13,823 nucleotides of DNA from the NCBI GenBank assembly GCA_947475125.1, contig CANJMX010000029.1, positions 1 through 13,823 of the forward strand. The letters run 5' to 3'. The position numbers were made by a program, and so were the translations under genes. Under the pieces are notes generated by a model, which saw only the letters and a list, made by a program, of their open reading frames with translations, was not told the origin of the DNA and did not search any database. Source of the stretch: Actinomycetota bacterium. Its GTDB lineage: Bacteria > Actinomycetota > Thermoleophilia > Miltoncostaeales > Miltoncostaeaceae. Positions 8,049-13,745 of the stretch are shown one piece after another; position 1 is the stretch's first letter, and every line of letters begins with the position of its first letter.

Positions 8049-9042
8049 TAAGACAGACCCTAACCTGTTAGGTCCCCGCTCCGCAAGACCCCACCGCGCC
8101 ACACTGCGAGATGTGGCGGAGGCGGCTGGCGTGTCGGTATGGACCGCCTCGAACACCTTCGGGAACCCTGATCGTGTGGCCGAGGCCACCCGCGAGCGGG
8201 TGCTGGCAGCGGCCGACGCGCTCGACTATGCAGGCCCCAACCCGGGCGCCCGCACCCTCGCGCTCGGACGAACCGGCATGGTGGCGCTCATCGCACCGCA
8301 AGATGCCCAGCCACTCCTCACCGACCCAGGGGCATCACTCGTCGCCCAGGGGCTCTTGGCCATCTGCGATCGCGCCGGCCTCTCGCTCGTGCTCGCCGGT
8401 CGTGATGGCGAGCAGGCAGTAGATGGCCGTGTATTCCTGCGCAACATCCCAGACGCGGCCGCCCGCGGGCCCGCCGTCGTGGTGGACACCATGGCCGATG
8501 GCATCCCGTCAATACACGCAGAGGCGGCAACGGCTGTCGCGGCCCTCGCGCGCCTGCTCATCGACCTCGGTCATCGCCGTATCGCCGTGATTGCGGGCCC
8601 GGGCCAGGACGACCGCCTCGAAGCAGCGGGCGAGGTACTGCGCGAGCTGGGGCCAGTACCCGTGTACCGCACGGTCGGTGTGCCATGGCCCACCGATGCG
8701 CATGGAGAGATCGCCGCCCGGCAGGCGCTCAGCGCCACCCCGCGGCCCACCGCCATTCTGGCGCTCTCCGACCAACTGGCCCTCGGTGCAATCGGCGCCG
8801 TCCAGCAGATGGGCCTGAAGGTGCCCGATGACGTCTCGATCACCGGCCTCGATGATCTCCCCCGCTCCGACCAGCGGGGCCTCACAACGGCCTTGATTCC
8901 CTACCGCCCCATGGGCGAGCTCGCCGGGCGCGTGCTGCTCGCAAGGATTGCGGGCGAGCCGGCGCCGCGCCTCTCACCACTGCCGGCACTGCTCGCCATC
9001 AGGGCCACCACAGCGGCACCGCCCGCCGACGGAACTGGTTAG
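8041..9042 (+). CDS. LacI-family transcriptional regulator
   Basis: The 333-residue protein has the standard LacI layout. A helix-turn-helix sits at about 20-45 (ATLRDVAEAAGVSVWTASNTF, with the actinobacterial 'TASN.F..PDRV' recognition helix) and the hinge helix at 63-76 (YAGPNPGARTLALG). A periplasmic-binding-protein-like ligand domain follows, ending in DQLALGAIGAVQQMGLKVPDDVSITGLDDLP and a typical dimerisation tail. GTG 8041 is effectively forced: the preceding in-frame codon is TAA (8038-8040), and the next possible starts would cut into the DNA-binding domain. No Shine-Dalgarno is visible, so the transcript may be leaderless or near-leaderless. Its start codon lies inside a palindrome and a second palindrome covers codons 6-11, which suggests autoregulation along with control of the divergent gene. 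The effector is unknown. Confidence 0.95.
   Translation: MVSKTDPNLLGPRSARPHRATLRDVAEAAGVSVWTASNTFGNPDRVAEATRERVLAAADALDYAGPNPGARTLALGRTGMVALIAPQDAQPLLTDPGASLVAQGLLAICDRAGLSLVLAGRDGEQAVDGRVFLRNIPDAAARGPAVVVDTMADGIPSIHAEAATAVAALARLLIDLGHRRIAVIAGPGQDDRLEAAGEVLRELGPVPVYRTVGVPWPTDAHGEIAARQALSATPRPTAILALSDQLALGAIGAVQQMGLKVPDDVSITGLDDLPRSDQRGLTTALIPYRPMGELAGRVLLARIAGEPAPRLSPLPALLAIRATTAAPPADGTG
8058..8072. promoter_or_regulatory. candidate LacI-family operator 2
   Basis: CCTAAC-CT-GTTAGG (8059-8072) is a perfect 6+6 inverted repeat with 2-bp spacer, preceded by one further C so that it repeats the CCCTAA-N4-TTAG pattern of site 1. It lies inside the regulator's coding sequence (codons 6-11) and about 55 bp upstream of the decarboxylase-like start, close to where that gene's promoter should be. 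Confidence 0.6.
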
Positions 9043-9380
9043 GCGCAGCCGGGAACACGCTCGCCGCGGCAGGGACGCGCCATCTCCCAGTGATGGCTCA
9101 TGCATCACGCTGCACGCGCCCCGGCATCTCGGCCTCGGTGCTCTGCGAGCGCCCGGTGGCGGTCGCAGCCAGCCGGTGTCAGCGCGTGGTGCCTGGAGTT
9201 TGGGGCCAAGGAGTCGAACGTGTGTCGAGGATGCTGAGTACTGTCGGCCGCGTGGCATGGACGCCGCTTGCCGGTCCATGCCTCCACGAGGGCACGATGT
9301 CCCCGAATCATCGCCTCATGGAGACGCTCTCCACTTGGTTGATGCCATTAACGGCCAGCGCGTCTGCAGAGGAGCCACAC
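9043..9380. other. 338-bp gap with two hairpins, no gene seen
   Basis: Between the LacI-type gene and the ABM-like gene no convincing coding sequence is present. GTGATG/CATCAC (9090-9095/9103-9108) is a weak hairpin about 50 bp after the lacI-type stop. GGCATGGAC/GTCCATGCC (9254-9262/9274-9282) is a perfect 9-bp stem with an 11-nt loop. The first may be a weak terminator; the second lies 99 bp before the next start and could end the upstream transcript or structure the leader. AGAGGAG at 9368-9374 is the ribosome binding site of the next gene. Confidence 0.5.
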
Positions 9381-9686
9381 ATGAAGTACGGAATCATCCA
9401 CCAGTTCGAAGGCGGAACCGAAGCGCAGTACAAGGCCATGATCGCGGCCGTGCACCCAGCGGGCGGCGGCCTCCCCGCCGGGCAGCTCACCCACGTTGCC
9501 GGCCCAACCGCCAACATCGGTGGCTCGGGACGCGCGGGCTGGACCATCGCCGTAACGCACGATTCGCAGGAGAGCTGGGACGCGTTCCGTGAGAGCGTGA
9601 TCGTCCCCGCGATGGAGGCTGGCGTCGAGGGTGGATTCACATCTGCACCGGAAGAGACCGCCTTCGAGATCCACAGCGAGGGATAG
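9381..9686 (+). CDS. ABM-like small alpha/beta protein (uncharacterised)
   Basis: The 101-residue protein (MKYGIIHQFEGGTEAQYKAMI ... VHP, GWTIAVTHDSQESWDAFRES, GGFTSAPEETAFEIH) has the spacing of a ferredoxin-like ABM-type barrel: strand, helix, then a strand followed by 'D-S-x-E-S-W-x-x-F' and a C-terminal strand. I recall similar small proteins from actinobacteria without known function. The start at 9381 is clear: AGAGGAG lies 6 nt upstream. The residues once thought catalytic in ABM monooxygenases are not recognisable, so enzymatic activity is uncertain. It stands alone between a LacI-type gene and a converging lipoprotein gene, with a row of three strong hairpins in its 3' region. Confidence 0.78.
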   Translation: MKYGIIHQFEGGTEAQYKAMIAAVHPAGGGLPAGQLTHVAGPTANIGGSGRAGWTIAVTHDSQESWDAFRESVIVPAMEAGVEGGFTSAPEETAFEIHSEG

Positions 9687-9697
9687 GGCGCGCGCAA

Positions 9698-9743
9698 GGG
9701 CATGCCCCATCGCCAGCCAGCGAGGGCGGTTTGGGGCATGCCC
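9698..9743. terminator. 12-bp hairpin after the ABM-like gene
   Basis: GGGCATGCCCCA (9698-9709) pairs perfectly with TGGGGCATGCCC (9732-9743). The 22-nt loop holds a further CGCC/GGCG pairing. It begins 11 nt after the ABM-like stop codon and is the natural terminator of that gene. The arms themselves contain the palindrome GGGCATGCCC. Confidence 0.7.
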
Positions 9744-9755
9744 GGCGCACCAGAA

Positions 9756-9840
9756 CGACTGAGGGAGCCCCAGTTGGCTCCCTCAGGCACTTCGTATTCC
9801 ATTCCTTTGTCTCTTCTGCAGAACCCTCTGCAGAAGAGAC
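9756..9840 (-). repeat. structured intergenic repeat, copy A (two perfect hairpins)
   Basis: Best-preserved copy. Read on the minus strand, it starts with a perfect 14-bp hairpin (arms 9809-9822 and 9827-9840, loop of 4). A spacer follows, then a perfect 11-bp hairpin CTGAGGGAGCC/GGCTCCCTCAG (9759-9769/9776-9786, loop of 6), then TCGTTCTGG. It lies 164 bp downstream of the lipoprotein stop at 10004. The second hairpin with its short T-containing tail resembles a Rho-independent terminator. Copies B and C and half-copy D share sequence with it. Confidence 0.75.
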
Positions 9841-10003
9841 CCCACTCGTCGTTGTCACCGGCGAGGCCCCCTCGTGCCCCGGGACCTCCTCGGAGACGCG
9901 AATCCATTCGGGGGAGGTGGGCAGCCAGCAGTCGGCCTTGCCGATGGGGATCCTGATGGCGGTCCCCATCACTCCCGCGGGCCTGCCGGTGCGCATTCGA
10001 CCG

Positions 10004-10594
10004 TTAGCACTCGCCCTGTGCGTCAACCGAGATGCGGAAGTGCTTCACCCAGGCCCAGCGGGCGTTGAAATGCCAGTCCGCTTCCCGCGTGACGGTGATG
10101 CGCATTCCCCCCATCCAGAATCGACGCGACTCATGCTCCGAGTAGCCGCCTTTGTCGCCGGTGTATTGAATAGAGACGCGGGGATACCCGACGGCCGGGT
10201 TCATGGCCTCGTACCCGATCAGCTGGTCGACGCGGAGACCATTTCCAGAGACGTAGCAATTCCTGTTCTCAATCGTGCCGGTGCCATCAACTCCCGTGCC
10301 TTTACCCATCAGGGTGGTGTGTTGGAGCTCGGTGCCAGCGGCAACCTCCCACTCCCCGACATCGTCAGCAATGAAATACCGCCGCGAACCGGTGTTCTTC
10401 CAGGTGATGGCCATGCCGTGGGTGACGCCCTCGCTCGCATGGCGGGTGACCTTCGTGCCTCCCGACGTGCGGGTCGCAGCGCCTGCACTGACAACACCGG
10501 TCTCGACCTGCGAGCGAGAGGCCTGCTCACCGCCGCAGCCCACAAGGGCGAGTACGGCAGTGGCACAGACCACGGGGACGGCAATGCGCTTCAT
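10004..10594 (-). CDS. predicted lipoprotein of unknown function
   Basis: The 196-residue protein begins with a lipoprotein signal peptide: MKRIAVPVVCATAVLALVGC, lipobox LVGC with Cys20, followed by GGEQAS. It is therefore expected to be anchored to the outer face of the membrane. The mature part is rich in aromatic and beta-prone segments (MAITWKNTGSRRYFIADDV, YPRVSIQYTGDKGG, MGGMRITVTREADWHFNARW) and ends in Cys. This suggests a secreted beta-sandwich, with a possible disulfide between the NCYV and C-terminal Cys residues. No known domain is recognised. The start at 10594 is supported by AGGAG upstream; the longer frame to 10657 would bury the signal peptide. It stands alone on the minus strand, followed by repeat copy A and preceded by copy B. 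Confidence 0.85.
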   Translation of the reverse strand: MKRIAVPVVCATAVLALVGCGGEQASRSQVETGVVSAGAATRTSGGTKVTRHASEGVTHGMAITWKNTGSRRYFIADDVGEWEVAAGTELQHTTLMGKGTGVDGTGTIENRNCYVSGNGLRVDQLIGYEAMNPAVGYPRVSIQYTGDKGGYSEHESRRFWMGGMRITVTREADWHFNARWAWVKHFRISVDAQGEC

Positions 10595-11017
10595 GGGGGC
10601 TCTCCTGGGCTGGGGATTCACGTCGTCTCCTGCGCCAAGGCCGCAGCGCCATGGCAACGGTTCCAGAGGACGCCACGGGGCGATCGAGACCGAACGTTAT
10701 CCGCTGGGAAGCCGGGGCTCCCGCCCCGCGCCACGGGCTGCCACTTGAGTTGCCCTGAAAACGACTGAGGGAGCCCCAATTGGCTCCCTCAGGTAATTCG
10801 CATGCCCTTCATGGGCCTCTTCCGAAGTAGCCAGATCGCCCATGCCGATGCGCAGGGTGATCATGTCGCCTGGAATGAGGCGCCACTGTCACGACGCGCG
10901 CGACGCAGGCTTCACAGTGGGATCGGGAACCGACCACCCATCAGCCGCGTTCACAACGTATGTGAGCAGGACAGCTCGCGCGGGAGCTGGCCGCCAAGGC
11001 CCGCTGATCGCCGGCAT
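10595..11017. other. 423-bp gap holding repeat copy B, no gene seen
   Basis: No coding sequence is convincing. Besides repeat copy B the gap has a 7-bp inverted repeat CCACTGT/ACAGTGG (10883-10889/10914-10920) and an alternating CG-rich run between its arms. The lipoprotein's promoter must lie in the left part; GGATAACGTT on the minus strand near 10695 is a weak -10-like candidate. Confidence 0.5.
10761..10841 (-). repeat. structured intergenic repeat, copy B
   Basis: CTGAGGGAGCC/GGCTCCCTCAG (10765-10775/10782-10792, loop of 6) is identical in its arms to copy A. On the minus strand it is followed by TCGTTTTC, which makes it the best terminator candidate of the family. The spacer ATGAAGGGCATGCGAATTAC matches that of copy C (ATGAAGGAAACACGCGGTAT). 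In place of the long hairpin there is a short one (GCCC-ATGAA-GGGC) preceded by CTACTTCGGAAGAGGCC, which resembles CTACTTCAGAAGAGACC in copy C. It lies 3' of the ABM-type gene ending at 11018. Confidence 0.75.
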
Positions 11018-11305
11018 CTAGCCGTGCGCCACCACCGGGCCGGCATCCACGAGCGTGGCATCTGGCAAGAGACCGGGGTTCGCAGCGATCCACTCGAGGG
11101 CAGCGTCGTTGGATGCCTCGGCACTCTCACGGCTTTCAAAGACGCTCACCGAACACATGCGGCCGCCTTCATCGCCGACGTCGATCCAGTAGTAGGCGAC
11201 GAACCCGGGGAGCGCCCGAACTACAGGAACGAATTCCTCGGTCAGCCTGCGACTCAATTCCGTCGGCTCGCGGACATTGTCGTACTCACGCACTGTTGCG
11301 TACAT
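11018..11305 (-). CDS. ABM-type small protein (antibiotic biosynthesis monooxygenase-like fold)
   Basis: The 95-residue protein reads as one ferredoxin-like ABM domain: MYATVREYDN strand, a helix (ELSRRLTEEFVPVVRALP), GFVAYYWIDVGDEGGRMCSVSVFESRESAEASNDAALEWI, then VDAGPVVAH as the last strand. The 'PGFVAYYWID ... SVSVFES.E.AE.SN..A..W' pattern is typical of a common actinobacterial group annotated only by fold. The start at 11305 has AAGG 8 nt upstream, and the coding-like region begins exactly there. It may bind or oxidise a small hydrophobic compound, or have a non-enzymatic role; the sequence does not decide. A 10-bp palindrome lies 60 bp upstream (11365-11374). It is flanked by repeat copies C (5' side) and B (3' side). 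Confidence 0.82.
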   Translation of the reverse strand: MYATVREYDNVREPTELSRRLTEEFVPVVRALPGFVAYYWIDVGDEGGRMCSVSVFESRESAEASNDAALEWIAANPGLLPDATLVDAGPVVAHG

Positions 11306-11364
11306 TGCGGACCCTTCGTGGTGGTGGAGGCCCCGGTGGTCAGGTGCCCCGGGGTTCGGCGCGA

Positions 11365-11374
11365 GTGCATGCAC
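11365..11374. promoter_or_regulatory. 10-bp palindrome upstream of ABM-type gene
   Basis: GTGCATGCAC is a perfect palindrome 60 bp upstream of the start at 11305, a position suitable for an operator. No neighbouring regulator is an obvious partner, and a single palindrome of this length can occur by chance in a window of this size. Confidence 0.25.
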
Positions 11375-11450
11375 CACCCGTCGGGTCGCACCGGCACTGC
11401 TGCCGCCCGCGATTGTGGCACGGGGCACCCGACGGGGCCTGCCCAAAATG

Positions 11451-11569
11451 ACTGAGGGAGCTCCAGGTAGCCCCCCCCAGATACCGCGTGTTTCCTTCAT
11501 TTGGCCCTTCTGCAGAACTCTCCACAGAAGAGGCCTTGATGGGTCTCTTCTGAAGTAGGCGAGGCGCCC
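11451..11569 (-). repeat. structured intergenic repeat, copy C (partly decayed)
   Basis: The left arm CTGAGGGAGCT (11452-11462) is retained; the opposite arm has drifted to AGCCCCCCCCAG (11469-11480). The second hairpin survives with a one-base bulge: GGCCCTTCTG (11503-11512) against CAGAAG-A-GGCC (11525-11535), and it keeps the TTCTGCAGAA core seen in copy A. The outer part ATGGGTCTCTTCTGAAGTAG (11539-11558) matches copy B at 10811-10830 in 18 of 20 bases. On the minus strand the decayed hairpin is followed by TCATTTTGGG. It lies 3' of the monooxygenase gene. Confidence 0.7.
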
Positions 11570-11695
11570 GTCGGGGCATCGCTGTTCTCCCCGCGTACCC
11601 ACCGCTTGCACACGCGGTTACCGGGGTCTTGCACACACCGCATGGTCACGGGCTTTCGGCTGCGCCGTCGTCCCAAGAGCGGACGACCGCGGCGG

Positions 11696-12721
11696 CTAGG
11701 CCGAGGGCGGCCACCGCTCCTCGGAGCGCCCCGGCGCCAGTGGCGTGCCGCGCAGCCGAGCCCGGCTGGGGTCGCCGGACTCGTAGGGCCGCACCGCAGG
11801 AGCCCGCCATGCCTCATACGTCGCACAGGCCGCGTCGGCGTCGGTGCGGTGTGCGGCGATCGCCTCTGCCAGGGCGAAGGCGTCTGCCAGGCCGATGCCG
11901 GCACTGGCTCCGGTCTCCGGGCCGAAGAAGTGGGCTGCGTCCCCGATCACGACCACTCCTGGCACCCACCAACTGGGGCAGGACAGCAACTCCGGCTCGG
12001 TGTAGAGGAGCTCATCGGTTGTGGTGAGGGCGCGCACCCCGTCGGCCGACGATGGCAGCAGGCGGCTCCAGGCCTCGGCGAACGCGTCAATCCCGGGAGC
12101 GAGCGCCGGGTCACGGCCGGACCGGTTCATGGTGCGCCAACCGAATGACCCCTCGGGCCAGCTGAGCATCCCGATGTGAGCGCCATTCGACAGGTACGCC
12201 ATGTCGAACGAGTCGGGCGTCGGCACAGGGCTCATCCACTCGATCTTGCCCTCCTCCATCGGCTCAATCTCAGCTTCCAGCCCGGCCATCTCCCGGACGC
12301 GCGACTGGAATCCGTCACACGCCACCACCAGATCGCACGGGATCACGCGCGTGCCCTCGGGCCCCTCCACCGCGGCACCAACCACGCGACCTGCCGGATC
12401 CCGCTCCAGCGCCACGACCGTGTGCTCGTGCAGCACCGGAACGCCCTCGCCCACCGCCGCGAGTACGCGCCCGACTTCGATCGCCGTTGCCGCCGAGCGG
12501 CCGTCAGGCATCGCGCCGATCGGCCGGCCCGCCGCAACGATTTGCTCGAGACGCCCCAAGTCCGCCAGCGCGTCGTAGCCCTGATGGCCGAGCATGAATC
12601 CGCGCTTGACGTAGCCGTCGGCCGGCATCCGTTCCACCACATGCGGCTCCACGCCGCGCCGCCGCAGCAGCGCCGCAAGCGTGAGCCCAACGAGACCGCC
12701 ACCGGCTATCACGACTCTCAT
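11696..12721 (-). CDS. FAD-dependent monooxygenase (class A flavoprotein hydroxylase type)
   Basis: The 341-residue protein belongs to the PHBH-type flavoprotein hydroxylases, which use NAD(P)H and oxygen to hydroxylate aromatic or related substrates. The Rossmann motif MRVVIAGGGLVGLTLAALLRR is at the N-terminus with Glu30 (VVER) for the FAD ribose. The CDG motif lies at 135-137 (LVVACDGFQSRVRE). The second FAD motif is VVVIGDAAHFFGPETGASAGIGLADAFALAEAI (258-290). The protein is somewhat short for the class (often 370-400 residues); the tail after residue 310 is low-complexity and the usual C-terminal helices seem reduced, so a recent C-terminal change is possible. The start at 12721 places the Rossmann strand at residue 2; the upstream AGTAGG is a weak, distant Shine-Dalgarno. 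Single gene, followed by repeat copy C. The substrate cannot be inferred. Confidence 0.92.
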   Translation of the reverse strand: MRVVIAGGGLVGLTLAALLRRRGVEPHVVERMPADGYVKRGFMLGHQGYDALADLGRLEQIVAAGRPIGAMPDGRSAATAIEVGRVLAAVGEGVPVLHEHTVVALERDPAGRVVGAAVEGPEGTRVIPCDLVVACDGFQSRVREMAGLEAEIEPMEEGKIEWMSPVPTPDSFDMAYLSNGAHIGMLSWPEGSFGWRTMNRSGRDPALAPGIDAFAEAWSRLLPSSADGVRALTTTDELLYTEPELLSCPSWWVPGVVVIGDAAHFFGPETGASAGIGLADAFALAEAIAAHRTDADAACATYEAWRAPAVRPYESGDPSRARLRGTPLAPGRSEERWPPSA

Positions 12722-12826
12722 GCGGGCAAACCTACTGGTTACCCGGATGGCCCCGTCAGGCGTTCGCGACGAGGTGCTGGGGTCACGCCCGCCCCCATCG
12801 GCGATTCCCGCGCATTTCGGTCCACC

Positions 12827-12840
12827 AACGACTGAGGGAG
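12827..12840 (-). repeat. structured intergenic repeat, half-copy D
   Basis: AACGACTGAGGGAG is identical over 13-14 bases to the outer end plus left arm of copies A and B. The opposite arm and second hairpin are not recognisable. It lies 28 bp downstream of the lipoprotein stop at 12869, again on the 3' side of a minus-strand gene. As a remnant of the family this is supported by the exact match and the position, but it is short. Confidence 0.5.
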
Positions 12841-12868
12841 GCCCGGAACGTGCGCTGCCCGCCGCGAC

Positions 12869-13495
12869 CTACCTCGGCTTGATGGTGATGCCGATGCCCT
12901 TCCATGCCGAGGACGGCGAGGCCGTGAACCATGAAATCGTCACAGGGGTTCCATTCGGCAGGGTGCCACTCAGCACCCCCTCTTCCCTCTGGTCCGGGGT
13001 CGGCATATCCATGCCGCCCGCAATCCCGTACTTGCGGGGCATCGGGTACGTCACCCACACCCCCATGCCCGGCTGGCCATCGATCGGAATGACCTGCGGC
13101 CTGCTCTCCCCGGTATAGAAGGAGAGTCCGAAGAGGCGTGTGTTGTCGCTTAAGGAGCCCCAGCTGATGTGCTCCAGGCGCGGCGCCGGGTTCCGCAACC
13201 CGCGAGGGGGTATCTGGAGCATGTCGATCTTCGCCGGCGTCCCGGTCCCGGAGAAGTTCGCGCATGACCACCCGGGCTCGGCCCTGACCGTGATCATCTC
13301 GTCCGTCCGGTTTGTGAACGCCACGTTGAACTCCGCGCTCCTCTGCTCAGGGCAGACGGCGCTGCCGGTGGCAGCCGCGGCGCCACGGGTTGCAGCAGGT
13401 GAGTCGGAGGGCGTGTCCGACCCGCCGCATCCGCCGGCGAGCACGGAGGCACCAATGGCGAGAGCAGAGCAGGCAGCAAGGGTAGTTCGGTGCAT
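12869..13495 (-). CDS. predicted exported lipoprotein of unknown function
   Basis: The 208-residue protein starts with an export signal, MHRTTLAACSALAIGASVLAGGC, with Cys23 in a weak lipobox (AGGC), followed by a Ser/Thr/Ala-rich linker (24-46). It is probably membrane-anchored on the outside. The mature domain starts near residue 50 with AEFNVAFTNRTDEMITVRAEPGW and continues with beta-prone segments (RLFGLSFYTGE, GVWVTYPMP, GTPVTISWF) to the last residues GIGITIKPR. This suggests a beta-sandwich with Cys48 and Cys78 possibly disulfide-linked. I do not recognise the family. The start at 13495 is supported by AAGGAG 6 nt upstream; a longer frame to 13564 would displace the signal peptide. It is not obviously homologous to the lipoprotein at 10004, though similar in size and plan. 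Confidence 0.85.
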   Translation of the reverse strand: MHRTTLAACSALAIGASVLAGGCGGSDTPSDSPAATRGAAAATGSAVCPEQRSAEFNVAFTNRTDEMITVRAEPGWSCANFSGTGTPAKIDMLQIPPRGLRNPAPRLEHISWGSLSDNTRLFGLSFYTGESRPQVIPIDGQPGMGVWVTYPMPRKYGIAGGMDMPTPDQREEGVLSGTLPNGTPVTISWFTASPSSAWKGIGITIKPR

Positions 13496-13745
13496 CGTCT
13501 GCTCCTTCGAGGGTTCCGGGCCTTGGAGGTGGCGCTCCTGCACGGTCGATGAGTCCGCGTGCACGAGAGACCTGTGCGCGAGCGCCGCGCGACCAGAACA
13601 TATGTATCAGAGGGTCCCTCCGATCCGGACCTGCATGAGGCGTGACCCGTTGATCCGATCGCCTCGCAGCACACGTACAATCGATAGGCCCGTAGCCATC
13701 GGCATCTGCGGATTCCCCGGATCCCGACATAGGAGCCCCACCCTC

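Larger units (their letters stand above)
9687..10003. other. 317-bp convergent gap with three perfect hairpins
   Basis: The gap between the ABM-like gene (plus) and the lipoprotein gene (minus) contains no credible gene but three successive perfect stems (9698-9743, 9759-9786, 9809-9840). The last two belong to the dispersed repeat described separately. The remainder, 9841-10003, shows nothing I can name. Confidence 0.6.
11306..11695. other. 390-bp gap holding repeat copy C and upstream inverted repeats
   Basis: No coding sequence is convincing. From left to right it holds the palindrome GTGCATGCAC (11365-11374), a distant inverted repeat CCCGTCGGGT/ACCCGACGGG (11377-11386/11427-11436), repeat copy C (11451-11569), and two imperfect direct repeats beginning CTTGCACAC near 11613 and 11637. 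The first two lie in the leader or promoter region of the ABM-type gene at 11305. Confidence 0.5.

Noticed and set aside
9195..9235. tRNA-like GTTCGACTCC on the minus strand
   Set aside because: The flanking bases do not form a T-stem, and no acceptor or anticodon stem can be drawn.
9731..10768. 345-codon open frame on the plus strand across two repeat copies
   Set aside because: It covers the opposite strand of the lipoprotein gene, which has a signal peptide, lipobox and Shine-Dalgarno; the frame itself runs through terminator-like hairpins.
11610..11660. Two direct repeats beginning CTTGCACAC, about 24 bp apart
   Set aside because: Similarity falls off after nine bases and only two units exist, so neither a CRISPR nor an iteron array is supported.
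9756..12840. Integron gene-cassette array with attC sites after each gene
   Set aside because: Single genes in one orientation each followed by a palindromic element suggest it, but the elements lack the RYYYAAC and GTTRRRY core boxes at their ends, gaps are too long for cassettes, and no integrase is present in the window.
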